A stretch of 64,000 bases of DNA from Guadua angustifolia (lineage: Eukaryota > Streptophyta > Magnoliopsida > Poales > Poaceae), in contig CM070511.1 in NCBI GenBank assembly GCA_036346375.1, forward strand, positions 9,176,001 to 9,240,000, given 5' to 3'. Below, piece by piece: positions 24,328-35,626 of the stretch. Both the position numbers and the translations under genes were made by a program. Within the stretch, counting starts at the first letter, position 1, and each line of letters begins with the position of its first letter. Under the pieces are notes generated by a model that ran no database searches, was not told the DNA's origin, and saw only the letters and a list, made by a program, of their open reading frames with translations.

Positions 24328-24580
24328 CACTGCTCCCTCTATTTCTAAATAGATGACATTCAGTATTTTGCAGTTCAACTATAGCACATGCAAGCTCACT
24401 TGTTGCTCTTAGATGGTGTGAGTTACTCTATTTTATATTAATAAAATAACATTGGGAATAATAAATAGTAGGGGTATGCAAAGGAAAAATAGTTAAAAAA
24501 TTGTAGAATGACATATATTTAGAAGCAAAATTTGAAAGCTTGAATGACACGTATGTATTCAGGAATAGAGGGAATAGTAT
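24328..24580. mobile_element. Stowaway-like MITE (CTCCCTCTATTTC family)
   Basis: The left terminus CTCCCTCTATTTCTAAATA is matched in inverted orientation by ATTCAGGAATAGAGGGAATAG. A second, related but truncated copy follows at about 24640-24870. Confidence 0.7.
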
Positions 24581-24639
24581 ATATTTACACAGGAGACCAA
24601 AGCTTAAGAAGGTATTCGTTCCATTCATGAATTTTGCAC

Positions 24640-24870
24640 TTCAACCAAGAGTCCAAGACATATGTAGAAATAACCAAATTACCCTCCTTCATTAATTCAC
24701 TTATTGCTCTTAGATGAGTATGTTACTCTATTCCACAGTAATAAATGATATTAGAAATAATAAATGGCAAAGATATACAAAAGAAAACCAGTTAAAAGTT
24801 ATTTCGACATTGTAGAATGGCATATATTTAGAAACAATATTTAAAACCTAGAACGTCGTGTATTGAGGTT
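24640..24870. mobile_element. Truncated copy of the 24328 MITE
   Basis: It shares the blocks TTGCTCTTAGATG, GTTACTCTATTC, TTAGAAATAATAAATGG-like and ATGACATATATTTAGAA-like in the same order and orientation as the neighbour. The left terminus is missing. Confidence 0.55.
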
Positions 24871-25957
24871 TGGCTTTTCTAACCTCATTGTGTATTTTTT
24901 TTCTCACCTGAACGTTTTTGCAAAAATATAGTCAATTCTCCGACTGCGGATGGAGCGGCAGGTGACACGTATGACCTTTTGTGCTCACATATCATGGAAG
25001 GTGCCTGACGATGAAAAAAATCATGATGTCGCACCCCGCTGCTCGGCAGGTGCTTCTGTGGCTAGGTCTCGGCAAGCACTTGTTGAGCCACACCACCGTA
25101 GAAGGCAGCTGAGTCGGAGCACAACGCCGGATTAACTGACATAATTAATTAGTGATTACTAAGCAGTGATAATTAGTAATTTAGCTAGTGATTAATTAGG
25201 AACTAATTAACGGCTAATCAATTAAATCACCGAGTAATGCCGATGCATGAAGCAACCTTCTGAGTTCTGAGGTGGTGTGGCTTGGCAGGGACTTGCCAAG
25301 CTTAAGGTCAGCAGTAGTGTGGCTGTTTTCGTCCCAGCCACCTTCGTACGAAAACGGCAGACGACACACAGCGGGAGAAGAGGCTATCATTTAAAAAAAA
25401 ATATTTGGGTGGAAGCTAAATAAAAAAAAAGGGTAAAAATACAAAGGAGTAGGTAGCTAGCCAGAGCACTGTGCCGTATTTACTGCATCATTACTGCCGC
25501 TGCCTGCCTGCCTGCACGTACGTGCGGGTGGTGGCCTGACGACCTGGCCGCGCGTGCGGGGCTCAGACAGACCGACAGGCAGAGGCAGGCCAGCATAGCA
25601 TTGCAATTTGCAATTGCATTGCAGCTAAGCTAGCTGGGGCTAAGCTAGGCATGGAGCTGATGCAGTCTTGTAGCATTTATTTGGCCTTTGATCGACGATG
25701 CAAGAATCTTTGCAGTACCTTTAATTTTTACTATATAAAGTAAGAGTTTTTTTCTACATCACTCTATTAAAGTTATCTATCTTTATCATTATATTTTAAT
25801 TATCTATATTTGTCACTGCTCTTTAATTATTCACCTTTACCACTGTTAGTGCTCTTTACAAATAAATTTTTTATCGCAAATTGAGTTTCTGTTGCAATGT
25901 ACAGGCACATAGCTAGTAGTATTTAGTAAAATCCTAAGTAAAGAGGAAGGAAGGTGA
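24871..25957. other. Intergenic DNA, no gene seen
   Basis: Contains a TAATTAGTGATTA-rich stretch at 25140-25230 and a mixed-composition stretch at 25480-25640. No gene is supported. Confidence 0.4.
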
Positions 25958-25965
25958 GGAAAGAG

Positions 25966-26599
25966 TAGGGATGGCAATCGGGTGCGGCGGGTACGATTAG
26001 TATTCGCTCATACCCATACTTGCAAACTAAAATTTCCCCTACAGGTATACCCGCGAAGAGTCGTGGGCAAAAAATCTCGTTCATACCCGTCGCCCGCTTG
26101 TACCTGATACCTGTGGGTATACCAGTTTACCCGCCACTATCAACAATTTTTTCAACTAAATAGTACTAGAAGCTAATGAGTTATGATACTAATACAATCT
26201 TTTTGATGAAGTTATAGGTATTAGCTACATTCTATGAATTAAAGAATGATTATCAATGATTCAAAATTTTAAATGTATATGAGAATAAGAATTAAAATAA
26301 TATATGCAGACAAATAATACACGGATGCTCAAGTTCAATAATTACTGAAATGAGTTACCACAAATTGGGGATCAAGAGGCCAACTGGGTGCTTATTCTAG
26401 CCCATATATCAATAGAATATAGCGAGTAATCGGGCGGAATGGGTACGAGTGAAGCTTTCCTATACCCATACCCGTTTGCCTGTCGGATGAGTTTGGCCTA
26501 TATAAACATACCCGCAAGTAATAAAAGAGAAACATACCCACCTCTATTAGAGTTTTTACCCGCGAGTATACGGATAATCGGGTAAGAATACCATCTCTA
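25966..26599. mobile_element. hAT-like MITE with 8-bp target duplication
   Basis: 634 bp beginning TAGGGATGGCAATCGGGT and ending in the imperfect complement CGGGTAAGAATACCATCTCTA. The perfect duplication GGAAAGAG lies at 25958-25965 and 26600-26607. Termini contain repeated ACCCGC/GCGGGT motifs. No transposase frame. Confidence 0.9.
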
Positions 26600-27092
26600 G
26601 GAAAGAGAATGTGTTGCTTCTTGTATAAGAGACAATCTGATTATAGAAATCAATGTAAATAGTGATGAAGTGTGAAGAGGAAACAAATGAAAATAATACA
26701 AAATAGCCAGAGATCAAAGTCGATGTTTCTAGGTGAGTCGGAATTCTCGACGAAGATGCGTGCAATAGTTCTAGCAAGTAGCAAGCACAAACGCATTTAT
26801 GAGCATTTGATGTTCACAGGTGAGCAGCAGCAAGCCTCCTTGGATGGTCCGGCGCAGATCTGAATATCTGATGCAGTGGGGTACGTTGGGTTCCGGGCTG
26901 CAGTAGCACTAGGCCGTCTTAGCCGTGGGCGCAGGAGTTCGTCCGTTCGTTCGTTCTCAAGGGGAACTGACGCCTCAGGCCTCACCATGTTTCCTCACAG
27001 TTTGTGTCTTTCTTTCACTGTAATACTCAAATTTAATTATTCCTACGTTTCTTGCTTTCTTTATTCACGCCTCCCTAATTTCCACGGATAAA

Positions 27093-27450
27093 GGGCTCTA
27101 AAAACCGGTTCAGTTTTCGCAGTATAAAAACCGTAAAAATCGTTCGAAAATCGTCAAAAATCGAAGGGTTAAAAAATCAAAAAAATTTAAAAAAAGTCGA
27201 AAACCGCTCAATTTTCATCAAAAACCGACCCGGCCAATTCAATGTTCTTTAAAAATGGTTTTTGAGCGGTTTTCAATGAAAATCAGGATTTTTCGACGGT
27301 TTTCGAACATATAATTTTTTTCAAAATTTTTAAATTTGTTTATTTTTTTAATTAGACCGGTTTACCGAGCGGTTTAGATCTCGAAACAGAACGATAAGAT
27401 CGAAAACCACAATTTTCAAACTGTTTTCACCAATTTTATTAACCTCGGTG
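27093..27450. mobile_element. Decayed hAT-like MITE
   Basis: A left end AAGGGCTCTAAAAACCGG and a right end ATTAACCTCG resemble the termini of the 19679 element. The interior is made of AAAACCG and TTTTCGA motifs. No target duplication could be matched. Confidence 0.45.
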
Positions 27451-28112
27451 GTATCTCAACTAGAGTTTCTATCATCTAAAAGGTGTCATGCATTGCATAC
27501 TCCATTAGCTAGTACTGCTAATAACGCCAGAGCTAGTACCGCACATGCATGCATCGACCTGCATGCACGCTTCTACACACGAGTGGGGAATGTCCCAGAT
27601 CTCTCACCCTTTGCATCTCTCACTCCTCCACATGCGTCTTCGTTCCATTCGCTGCAACACAGACCTTGTACAGACAGAGACGTTTTTCATAATATGATAG
27701 AGACTTCTTTTCTTTTCTCTGCATTATTGTAGTACTACTAGACAACCGTACATCATAAACGGTTCACAAATCACATCACAAACGGTTTTGTGAACCGTTT
27801 ATATCGAAGTATCAGTATGACAATAGGTCATCACAAATAGTTTTTAAATCGTCAGTGAAAATAACATCACAGACGGTTCTATCTTAGAACCGTATGTGAT
27901 TACGGTTCTAGTCTAGAACTATTTGTGATATGCCCTTGTTACACTAGATGACATGACCTCTAAAACAAAAAGATTACGTAAAAACACAGAACTATATACC
28001 TTATTATTCAAGATACTGTGTAAAGTTGTATAATGTAATGAAAACACTATATTAAGATGTAATGAACAGAATACAATAAAATATTTTAGTCAACACACTT
28101 CAACATATATGA

Positions 28113-28614
28113 GAAGCAGGCTCGAATAGAAATGAATATTCATCAACTATATACACAATAAGCTACACCATAAGTATTTAGTTAAGTATTCAAATTCACT
28201 ATGATTTACTATGACTTAGATAGTCTAAATTTAACTAAGTGTTCAATTTTACCATGACTTGGATAGCTAAAATTTAGCTAAGTGTCCAATTTTATCATGA
28301 CTTAGATAGCCCAAATTTAGCTAAGTGTCCAATCATAGTAACTATGACATGGATAGCTCAAATTTAACTAAGTGCTCAATTTTACCATGACTTGGATAGT
28401 CTAAATTTAACCAAGTGTCCAATTTTACTATAATTTGGATAGCTCAAATTTAGCTAAATGTCCAACTCATGATATTTTACCATGAATTAGACACTTAGCT
28501 AAATTTTGACTATCCAAGTCATAGTAACTCATTGTAAATTTGAATAATTAGCTAAATACTTATAGTGTAACTTGTTGTGTATATAATTGATGAATATTCA
28601 TTTCTATTCGAGTC
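28113..28614. repeat. Inverted repeat enclosing a 43-bp tandem array
   Basis: The arm at 28113-28205, which contains CTCGAATAGAAATGAATATT, returns in inverted orientation at about 28500-28614. Between them six units of about 43 bp start with ATGACTTGGATAG and contain CTAAATTTAACTAAGTGTCC; they begin at 28211, 28254, 28297, 28344, 28387 and 28430. Confidence 0.8.
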
Positions 28615-28712
28615 TGCAAAGCAATATAACCACCTTCTACTATTACAATCTTCTCTGGTCTTGAAGGCAAATCCAATGATGCATCTGAATTAATAACATA
28701 CTCTATTTCTGA
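28614..28712 (-). pseudogene. Glutathione reductase fragment, central segment
   Basis: A 33-codon stretch on the minus strand contains [19 protein letters not shown] and GGYIALQ. It corresponds to the region of plant glutathione reductase where the NADPH-binding fold begins (family GGGYIA motif). The first glycine of the motif is changed to glutamate (EGGYIA). It is a fragment inside the CACTA-like element and cannot encode an enzyme. Confidence 0.7.
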
Positions 28713-28903
28713 GTAGCCCATTTTCATGATACATAGATATGAAACAAGACTCGGCAAAACATTCAATATACAAGTTGTTAATAGCAAAAGTGTGCTGGCT
28801 ACAAACATAGAATCCATATTCCGAACAAACATTCCCACGGATCAAAAGTTGCGACGGGACATACGAAGAGTAAATATGGGGGCGAAGGGGGGAAGTTCGC
28901 TTA

Positions 28904-28975
28904 CGTGTCACCAAGGTTAGCGAAGGGCATGCCGCCGCTCTCCGCGCCGATGGTTAAAAAATCGTAGTCGTACTC
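28904..28975 (-). pseudogene. Glutathione reductase fragment, FAD-binding segment
   Basis: The minus strand reads EYDYDFLTIGAESGGMPFAN, matching the N-terminal FAD-binding motif of plant glutathione reductase (EYDYD and IGAGSGG). One glycine is replaced by glutamate, and similarity stops after SGG. It sits in a GC-rich island (28880-29060) within AT-rich element DNA. It lies upstream of the other fragment in the proper order, with the intervening exons missing. Confidence 0.65.
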
Positions 28976-29482
28976 GAGAGAGGTGGAGGTGGCCTGAGGG
29001 AGGCGTAGGCGGCCCGAGGGAGGCGGATACGCGAGCGAAGAAGGCGATTTTTGCGTGAAGGCATAGGCGTAGGACACTAGAGTTTGCGCTGGGACTCTTA
29101 CATATGGAACGAAGACGTGGATGGCTTTGTAGCTAGTAGATCATAGACGGTTCTAAAATTAAATCGTCTATGATGCTAATCATTCTAGACGGTTTTTGGT
29201 TAAAATCGTCTGTGGTGTGCCCTACACCACAGACAGTTTTAGCCAAAAACCGTGCTGTGCCTGTCTCATCATAGACAGTTTTTGATTAAAGCCATCTGTG
29301 ATATGTCCCTCATCATAGATCATTTTAGTCAAAAATCGTCTGTGATGTGTTAAAAACCGTCTGTAATGTACTCAAAACTCAGCATAGACTGAAAAAACTA
29401 TCTGTAGTGACACCTCATCATAGACAGTTTTTAAAACCGTTAGTGATAAAAAGTCTAATATAAATTCTTTTGTAATAGTAAA

Positions 29483-29999
29483 GAGACATTTTTTTTTTAA
29501 AAAAATGTCACGCAAGCGCCTTCTCATGCATGTTGATATGAATGTAGTCTATATTCTTTGAGGCTTTTCTTCTAGACGTTTTATTGTGTCTCTAAGAAAA
29601 TAAAGATAGCAGTTACTGAATCATGGAAAATTACCCCACCTACATATAAAATTTCATGACAAATTTATACAAATTTCTGAACAGTGATTTTTTACTGTTC
29701 AAATTGTGCTACTAGCATAATGTACCATAGAAAATAAAATCTAAAAAATTTATGTACCCTTGCAAAGGTTGTTACTCGAATTCTACATCTTATGGGAATA
29801 GTGCTGCTCTTGGACTTGTTATATTAGCAACCTCAACCTCACCGCTTCATGTGTTTAGTTGTGTCCTTCAATATTTGTATGTAAGTTGTTTAACATATAC
29901 CAATAACCGAAATAACGGCTCTAGATTGTCAAAAGCATCTAAAATAGTGTCTTTACACGGCAAAAGACTTTAACCGAATTAGAGAGCGCCCAAAGAACA
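29483..29999. other. Intergenic DNA, no gene seen
   Basis: One 73-codon open frame at 29752-29973 has no recognisable domain and I do not call it. Confidence 0.4.
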
Positions 30000-31506
30000 T
30001 TACTATAAGGTAAACTAGTTAGAATAACGTGTACGCTACATCGCGCATGACGATACAATCTGTAAAATTTGAAAAATTTAGTCGTATTTTCGGTTTTCTT
30101 TTTTTTTTTTTGAAAAAATGGGTCGTTAGGACTCGTTGGCGAATCTATGGGCAGCTATAAACCTCCGACGAATCTGTGTTTTTTTAGAAAACCGCAGTTA
30201 TGACCCGTCGGCGAATTTATAGACCGCTATAAATCTCCGATTTAATCTGTGTTTTTTTTTAGAAAACCGCGGCTTTTTTTGTACATTTAAAAAAAATCGC
30301 TAGGACACGTCGGCGAACCCGTGGGCGACTATAAACTTTCGACAAATCTATTTTTTTTAGTCGAGACATATCTTTGTTTTTGAGTTCGTTTCTCTAATAA
30401 CCGCTAAGAGGAGCTAAACGTAAACGGTAGAGTGACCTAAAATAATGTATTTTTTCCTAGGGTCCGTTCTGCTAAAAACTACGAGGAGGATCTAAATGTA
30501 AACCGCGGATCTAAATGTAATTTCAATATTTTTCGGATCTATTTTATTAAAAAACCACCGAAAGGATTTAAACATAACTTTTTAATTTTTCGGAGAATCT
30601 CTCCTCGAATACGGCGATGTGGCATCGGTCATTCGTCAATCAATCTCTAACGTATAATATATAGTATACATTCTAGCATTAGCAAGTGGTTCTCAAAAGT
30701 CTCAACCGTATCTATGGTACAAAATTTTGGGATGATTTTTCAAGTGCTGAAGGTTACTATAAGGTAAACTAGTTAGAATAACGTGTACGCTACATCGCGC
30801 ATGACGATACAATCTGTAAAATTTGAAAAATTTGGTCGTATTTTCGGTTTTCTTTTTTTTTTTGAAAAAATGGGTCGTTAGGACTCGTCGGCGAATCTAT
30901 GGGCAGCTATAAACCTCCGACGAATCTGTGTTTTTTTAGAAAACCGTAGTTATGACCCGTCGGCGAATTTATAGACTGCTATAAATCTCCGACGAATCTG
31001 TGTTTTTTTTTTAGAAAACCGCGGCTGTTTTTTTGTACATTTAAAAAAAATCGCTAGGACACGTCGGCGAACCCGTGGGCGACTATAAACTTTCGACAAA
31101 TCTATTTTTTTTAGTCGAGACATATCTTTGTTTTTGAGTTCGTTTCTCTAATAACCGCTAAGAGGAGCTAAACGTAAACGGTAGAGTGACCTAAAATAAT
31201 GTATTTTTTCCTAGGGTCCGTTCTGCTAAAAACTACGAGGAGGATCTAAATGTAAACCGCGGATCTAAACGTAATTTCAATATTTTTCGGATCTATTTTA
31301 TTAAAAAACCACCGAAAGGATTTAAACATAACTTTTTAATTTTTCGGAGAATCTCTCCGCGAATACGGCGATGTGGCACTGGTCAGCGCTCGTCAATCTC
31401 TAACGTATAATATATAGTATACATTCTAGCATTAGCAAGTGGTTCTCAAAAGTCTCAACCGTATCTATGGTACAAAATTTTGGGATGATTTTTCAAGTGC
31501 TGAAGG
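30000..31506. repeat. Near-identical 754-bp tandem duplication
   Basis: The copies are 30000-30753 and 30754-31506. Each begins TTACTATAAGGTAAACTAG and ends TTTTTCAAGTGCTGAAGG. By eye they differ only in homopolymer lengths and a few substitutions. Each unit itself holds three diverged subrepeats of about 85-90 bp built on a GACxCGTCGGCGAA...CTATAAAxxTCCGAC pattern. No coding sequence is recognised and the family is unknown. Confidence 0.92.
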
Positions 31507-31669
31507 AAACATCTCTAGACCATATAATTTTAATTGTAGAGGTCAGTTAAAAACACCTCTGAAAAGCGAGCCCCCGTGGGGTTTTCTTTGTAGTAATTCG
31601 CATCACATGCGAGCTCTCGTGCATGCACGCCCATGATCCTATCTACATCCATCTACTTCTACCGGTGGT

Positions 31670-31689
31670 GGGGTGGGGTGGGGTGGGGG
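31670..31689 (+). other. G-quadruplex-forming motif
   Basis: Four consecutive runs of four, four, four and five guanines separated by single thymines (GGGGTGGGGTGGGGTGGGGG). This pattern is strongly predicted to fold into a parallel quadruplex. Confidence 0.85.
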
Positions 31690-31708
31690 AGCACGACAGG
31701 TTCACTGC

Positions 31709-31761
31709 CGTTATAATGTCTACCGTTGATCACTGACGTGTGGGCTAGAGACATTATAACG
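31709..31761. other. 13-bp perfect inverted repeat with 27-nt loop
   Basis: CGTTATAATGTCT at 31709-31721 is exactly complementary to AGACATTATAACG at 31749-31761. Flanking CTG and CAG extend the pairing with one bulge. No T-tract follows, so it is not a terminator-like feature; its role is unknown. Confidence 0.75.
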
Positions 31762-32185
31762 ACAGACGATCCGTTTCCGTGGGGGGAGGAGAGTAGGGTG
31801 ATTTCTTATAATTTTGTTGGTGTGTAGGTTTCTTGTTCCTTCATTCTTTAAAAAAGAAAAAAATTTGTGTGTGCGTTGGTTTTTTTTTTTGGTTTTGGGA
31901 TGTGCATGAAGGTACATGGGGCTTATCAATCAAATCAGAGTTGCACGAGGGCCTCTCCCTTGTCCTCTTCTGCCACTCCCTCTCCTGGGCCCCACCGGTG
32001 GATACCTCTCCTTTTCCTATGCTTAATGCTCATCGATGTGTGCACTAGTATTATGAGAGAGAGAGAGGGGGAACATTGTGCGTCCAAATTACTGGTCAAA
32101 TTAATACTAGGAAGGTAAGGAGGTGGTAGCACCTAAAACATGACGTCGTGTGGCTTTTACTCTTGTCACGGAACTCTAGGGTCTT

Positions 32186-32452
32186 TCAGAATACTACCTT
32201 TTTTTTTTTTACATATCATTCTAGCTTTTAAATTTTATTTCTAAATACACACTACTCTGCAATTTTATAGTGATTTTTATCATTTTTCTTCTATACCTCT
32301 TCCCTTTAGTTGTTTTTAATATCATTTACTATTATAGGCCAAAGCGAGGACACAATCTAAAGATATAATAAAGAAAGGTAATACAGTCTTTTATATATCC
32401 GTTTTGGTGGAAGTGTATAATGATATTTATCAGAATCAGAGGGAGCATGTCA
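32186..32452. mobile_element. Stowaway-like MITE (second family, inverted)
   Basis: Read on the minus strand, this matches the order of blocks in the 24328 element, including TTTCTAAATA and CATTTACTATT-type motifs. The right edge ends CAGAGGGAGCATGTCA. Confidence 0.55.
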
Positions 32453-33438
32453 TTTAGCTTCACAAAATGCTGTTTTTTTTTCTCCTCTTTGCACCAAAAG
32501 TTAGTGCATGCCGCTCAAGGTCTAAAGAGCTTTTCCGTTGTCAAAAGGGCGGAGAGAACTTTCTTCAAATGAGGAAAAGCTTGCCTCGGAAAAGAAATCC
32601 ATCCATGGAGCTATTGTGGCATCAAGAACTCGAACATGCGAAGAGCATTAGAGCTAGCAGCAGAGTAGAGCAAAAACAAGTAGGCAGCTAGCACAGAGGA
32701 AATGAAAATGGACACCCCACTGACCACACACACACACTACCACTGGTCATACTGCAAAAACAAAACCAAAGTTTTTCCATGATCAGATGACAAGTGAAAG
32801 AGAACAAGCTCCCCCAATGTTCACAAAAAGTGACAGGTAGATGCAAATTTGTCACAAGAGTAGACCACGCTTATCAAATCATTCAAGCGCTGTCGCTTTA
32901 CTGCTTCGCCACGGCTAACCTCAGCTCTCAAATTCGATCGACGAGCCAGCGATAGATCGAGGGCCAGGGTAGGGGCGCCGTTCCTATCTAAATCCAGGCA
33001 TTATATATCCTTAAATAAATATACCAATCAAATGGCAAATAAGCATCAGATAAATCGTGCTTATCGCCAACCTATCAAGGCGTACCAATCACACATTGAA
33101 TTGCAAAGGTGGCAAGCTTCCAATCATCAAATTGCTGTTGGGGTACTGCTCTCCACACATACGACCAAACCACATGATTGGGCTCTCCCTCCGTGTGACA
33201 AGGACGATCGATGGTTAACCATCACACATCCGGCCGACCTTATAACAGGGCTCATAACATGGACGTCTATGTTAATTATTAAAGCTTTTTTTAAAATAGA
33301 GAAGAAAAAATAAAAGGGGAAACTAGCTCACCAATTTGGTCCCTGATTTTCGACAGGCTAAGAAAACCATGAATTCTTTAACTCGGGATGAGAAGGACAC
33401 TTCTTTTCGAAATTGTCGAGTTTGGTGTCGTCGATGTA
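32453..33438. other. Intergenic DNA, no gene recognised
   Basis: A 93-codon open frame at 33032-33313 (starting MANKHQINRAYRQPIK) has no recognisable domain. Other open frames are short. Confidence 0.35.
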
Positions 33439-33811
33439 CCCTCTTCGTTCATGTTTATAAGATGTATTTATACTCCTCCGTTTATTTTTTATGAGGCGTA
33501 TTTTGGCTTTGCATAAGGATTAATGTTGCGTTGAAATTGAGAAAGATGTCAGAAAAAATAATTTAGATGTCCCCACTTAATTGTCTTGAAAGATGAAAGA
33601 TATACTTTGTGTGGATGGAAATGAATAAATGTAAATGATTGAGAGAGAATAAATAGGGGTATAGAAGGAAAGACATCATTAAATCTACATGCAAGTTTTA
33701 TATTTATGAACATGACCATTCAAAAAATAAGTCTTATAAAAATGAACAGAGAAAGTATTTGTGAATAAGACTATTCAAAAACTAAGTCTTATAAAATTGT
33801 AATGGATGGGG
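33439..33811. mobile_element. Outer MITE interrupted by a second MITE
   Basis: The left end CCCTCTTCGTTCATGTTTATAA (33439-33470) and the right end TCTTATAAAATTGTAATGG to 33811 are imperfect inverted repeats flanked by TA at 33437-33438 and 33812-33813. The middle is occupied by the 33473 element. Confidence 0.7.
33473..33755. mobile_element. Stowaway-like MITE nested in another MITE
   Basis: 283 bp with CTCCTCCGTTTATTTTTTATG at the left and the imperfect complement CTTATAAAAATGAACAGAGAAAG at the right. TA flanks are at 33471-33472 and 33756-33757. Confidence 0.8.
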
Positions 33812-34135
33812 TATTATATATGAGGCTTGGCCTGACTTGTCAATTACATGGAGCGCTTTGTGTGGTCGTAAATAAGTGTTGTCCAATACTATCCAGTCTT
33901 CTCATACTTTCAAAAAAGTTAAGATTCTAAAATTGACTAGAGCCTAAAATTAGAGAATTTAAGTGTAAGGCTTTTCCAAAGAGAAAACAGGAAGAAGATT
34001 TACCTACGCAATGGAAATAGGTGTGTTCGAAGGAGGTACTCGTGTTGATACCTCCATCACCAGTGCAGAGGAAAAGTGGATTGGTACACCTCAGTGATGT
34101 GCACTGATCTATTAAAAATTTCACGCCGGAATACC

Positions 34136-34785
34136 ATGGAGCCTAGGCTCCATGATTTTAATACGTGAATTCAAGCTAAATTTAGATATATTTTTTAAAT
34201 TTCAGTTTTAGAGTATATACTCATCCATAACAATTCAAATAAAACATATCTTTGAAAAAATATACTCGAGTTCAAGGATTTTTCATGAATTTAGATCACA
34301 TCATTTGCTAATTTATATATATAATCAGCACATATATACAATGAAACTATCATAAAAAAAAGAGAACCTCTAGTTTGAATTTTAGTTCTAGTTCAATTCA
34401 ACATCCTAAAAATTTCAAAAATATTGCACGAAATACATAGGAGAAATACCTCTGCCTGGGCACAATGGTCTGAAGCAAGTATTTCCACCATGTATTATGT
34501 GCAAAATTTTTGGGATACGATTTTAAGTAGTTTACTAACTAGTTCAAACTATGGTTTCTTTTTTTATGATAGTTTGATTAAAGGTATGTGCTGATTTTAT
34601 GTATAAATTAGCAAAACACATGATCTAAACTTGTTCAAATCCTTGAATTCGAGTATTTTTTTCAAAGGTATGTGTTTAATTTGAATTTTTATAGATGAGT
34701 ATATACACTAAAACTAAAATTTTCAAAAAATATACCCAAATTTAACTTGAATTCTCGCATTTGAAAATCATAGTGCCCTGTGCCC
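34136..34785. mobile_element. Long terminal inverted repeat (foldback) element
   Basis: The left arm (about 34140-34400) and right arm (about 34520-34785) are imperfect inverted copies. For example, GAATTCAAGCTAAATTTAG at the left pairs with the right-arm complement of AAATTTAACTTGAATTC, and TTAGAGTATATACTCATC pairs with GATGAGTATATACACTAA. The arms exceed 250 bp each with about 120 bp between. Mutator-like or foldback MITE is the likely class; no target duplication was found. Confidence 0.75.
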
Positions 34786-34862
34786 GGCAATAAAAATTGA
34801 AATGTGAAGGGAATTTTGATACTAGACTATCTGGATTTTAGTATTCCTATGGGAGTACTATT

Positions 34863-35011
34863 ACTGCTCCCTTGGTCAGAAAAGGTGTCATTTTTCACAT
34901 TGGCAGGGTCTTTAAAATGTAACTTTACCAATTTTTGATGTAATATATTTGTCTAATAAAATTATGATAGCAAGTTTTTTTTCCCCTAAACCTATACTCA
35001 TATCATTTTTA
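34863..35011. mobile_element. Left part of a Stowaway-like MITE
   Basis: It begins TACTGCTCCCTTGGTCAG and contains TAATATATTTGTCTAATAAAATTATGATA, as in the CTCCCTCC family. The right part is not found beyond the Tourist-like insertion at 35012. Confidence 0.55.
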
Positions 35012-35283
35012 GGGCATCTCCAATGGTGCCACTTCAGCTAGCTATAAGGGTGCCATCTCATCATTTTGCTTAGGTGGAAGAGAGAAAACAAGGAGAGAGA
35101 TATAGACTGGCTACTAATGTATAGCTAGGCTATAACTGATTACAAGGCACTTATTATCTATTACATGTGGGCCAATATTTAATTTTATAGACAATATTAT
35201 AGCTAATCTATTGAAAAGGTTGTCTATATGCTATCTATAGATGACATGGACATTTCTTATAGCTAGTACCATTGGAGATGCCC
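35012..35283. mobile_element. Tourist-like MITE (TTA target duplication)
   Basis: 272 bp with perfect 16-bp terminal inverted repeats (GGGCATCTCCAATGGT and its complement). TTA duplications are at 35009-35011 and 35284-35286, which fits PIF/Harbinger-derived Tourist elements. Confidence 0.92.
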
Positions 35284-35626
35284 TTATAGAACCAATCCAA
35301 ATAATTAGAGAGATATTGATCGCCAAAATTAAGATGATTTGGTAGACCCAACGAAATTTCCCTATGAGAGAAGGAAGACAATAAAATCTTTTTTTGTTGT
35401 GATGAAAAGACTCATTAAATCTTGACCGACCTATTAGGTCAACCATTATAAAAATATTTTATTTCAAACATAGTGTCGTCCAAAGCGGTTGAAGTGTTAA
35501 TTTGACATAGTGTTGAGTAATTTCAATTTCTTTTTATGCATTAAATACTAGCCATTTTATTGAAAATACCAACTACTCACTCGTACACAAGTCATTCTTT
35601 AAAACAAACATCCCTTTTCGATCTTA

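Larger units (their letters stand above)
27738..29482. mobile_element. CACTA-like non-autonomous element carrying gene fragments
   Basis: Both subterminal regions (27750-27930 and 29140-29460) are packed with short motifs of the ACGGTTNTxxxAACCGT and CATCACAGACGGTT type in both orientations, as in grass CACTA elements. The left edge is near ACTACTAGACAA and the right near TTTTGTAATAGT. No 3-bp duplication could be fixed, so the ends are approximate. Inside lie a 43-bp tandem array, an inverted repeat and two glutathione reductase-like segments. No transposase frame is present. Confidence 0.55.
31507..32185. other. Intergenic DNA with G-rich tract and hairpin
   Basis: No gene is supported. 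It contains the G-quadruplex motif at 31670 and the inverted repeat at 31709 listed separately. Confidence 0.4.
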
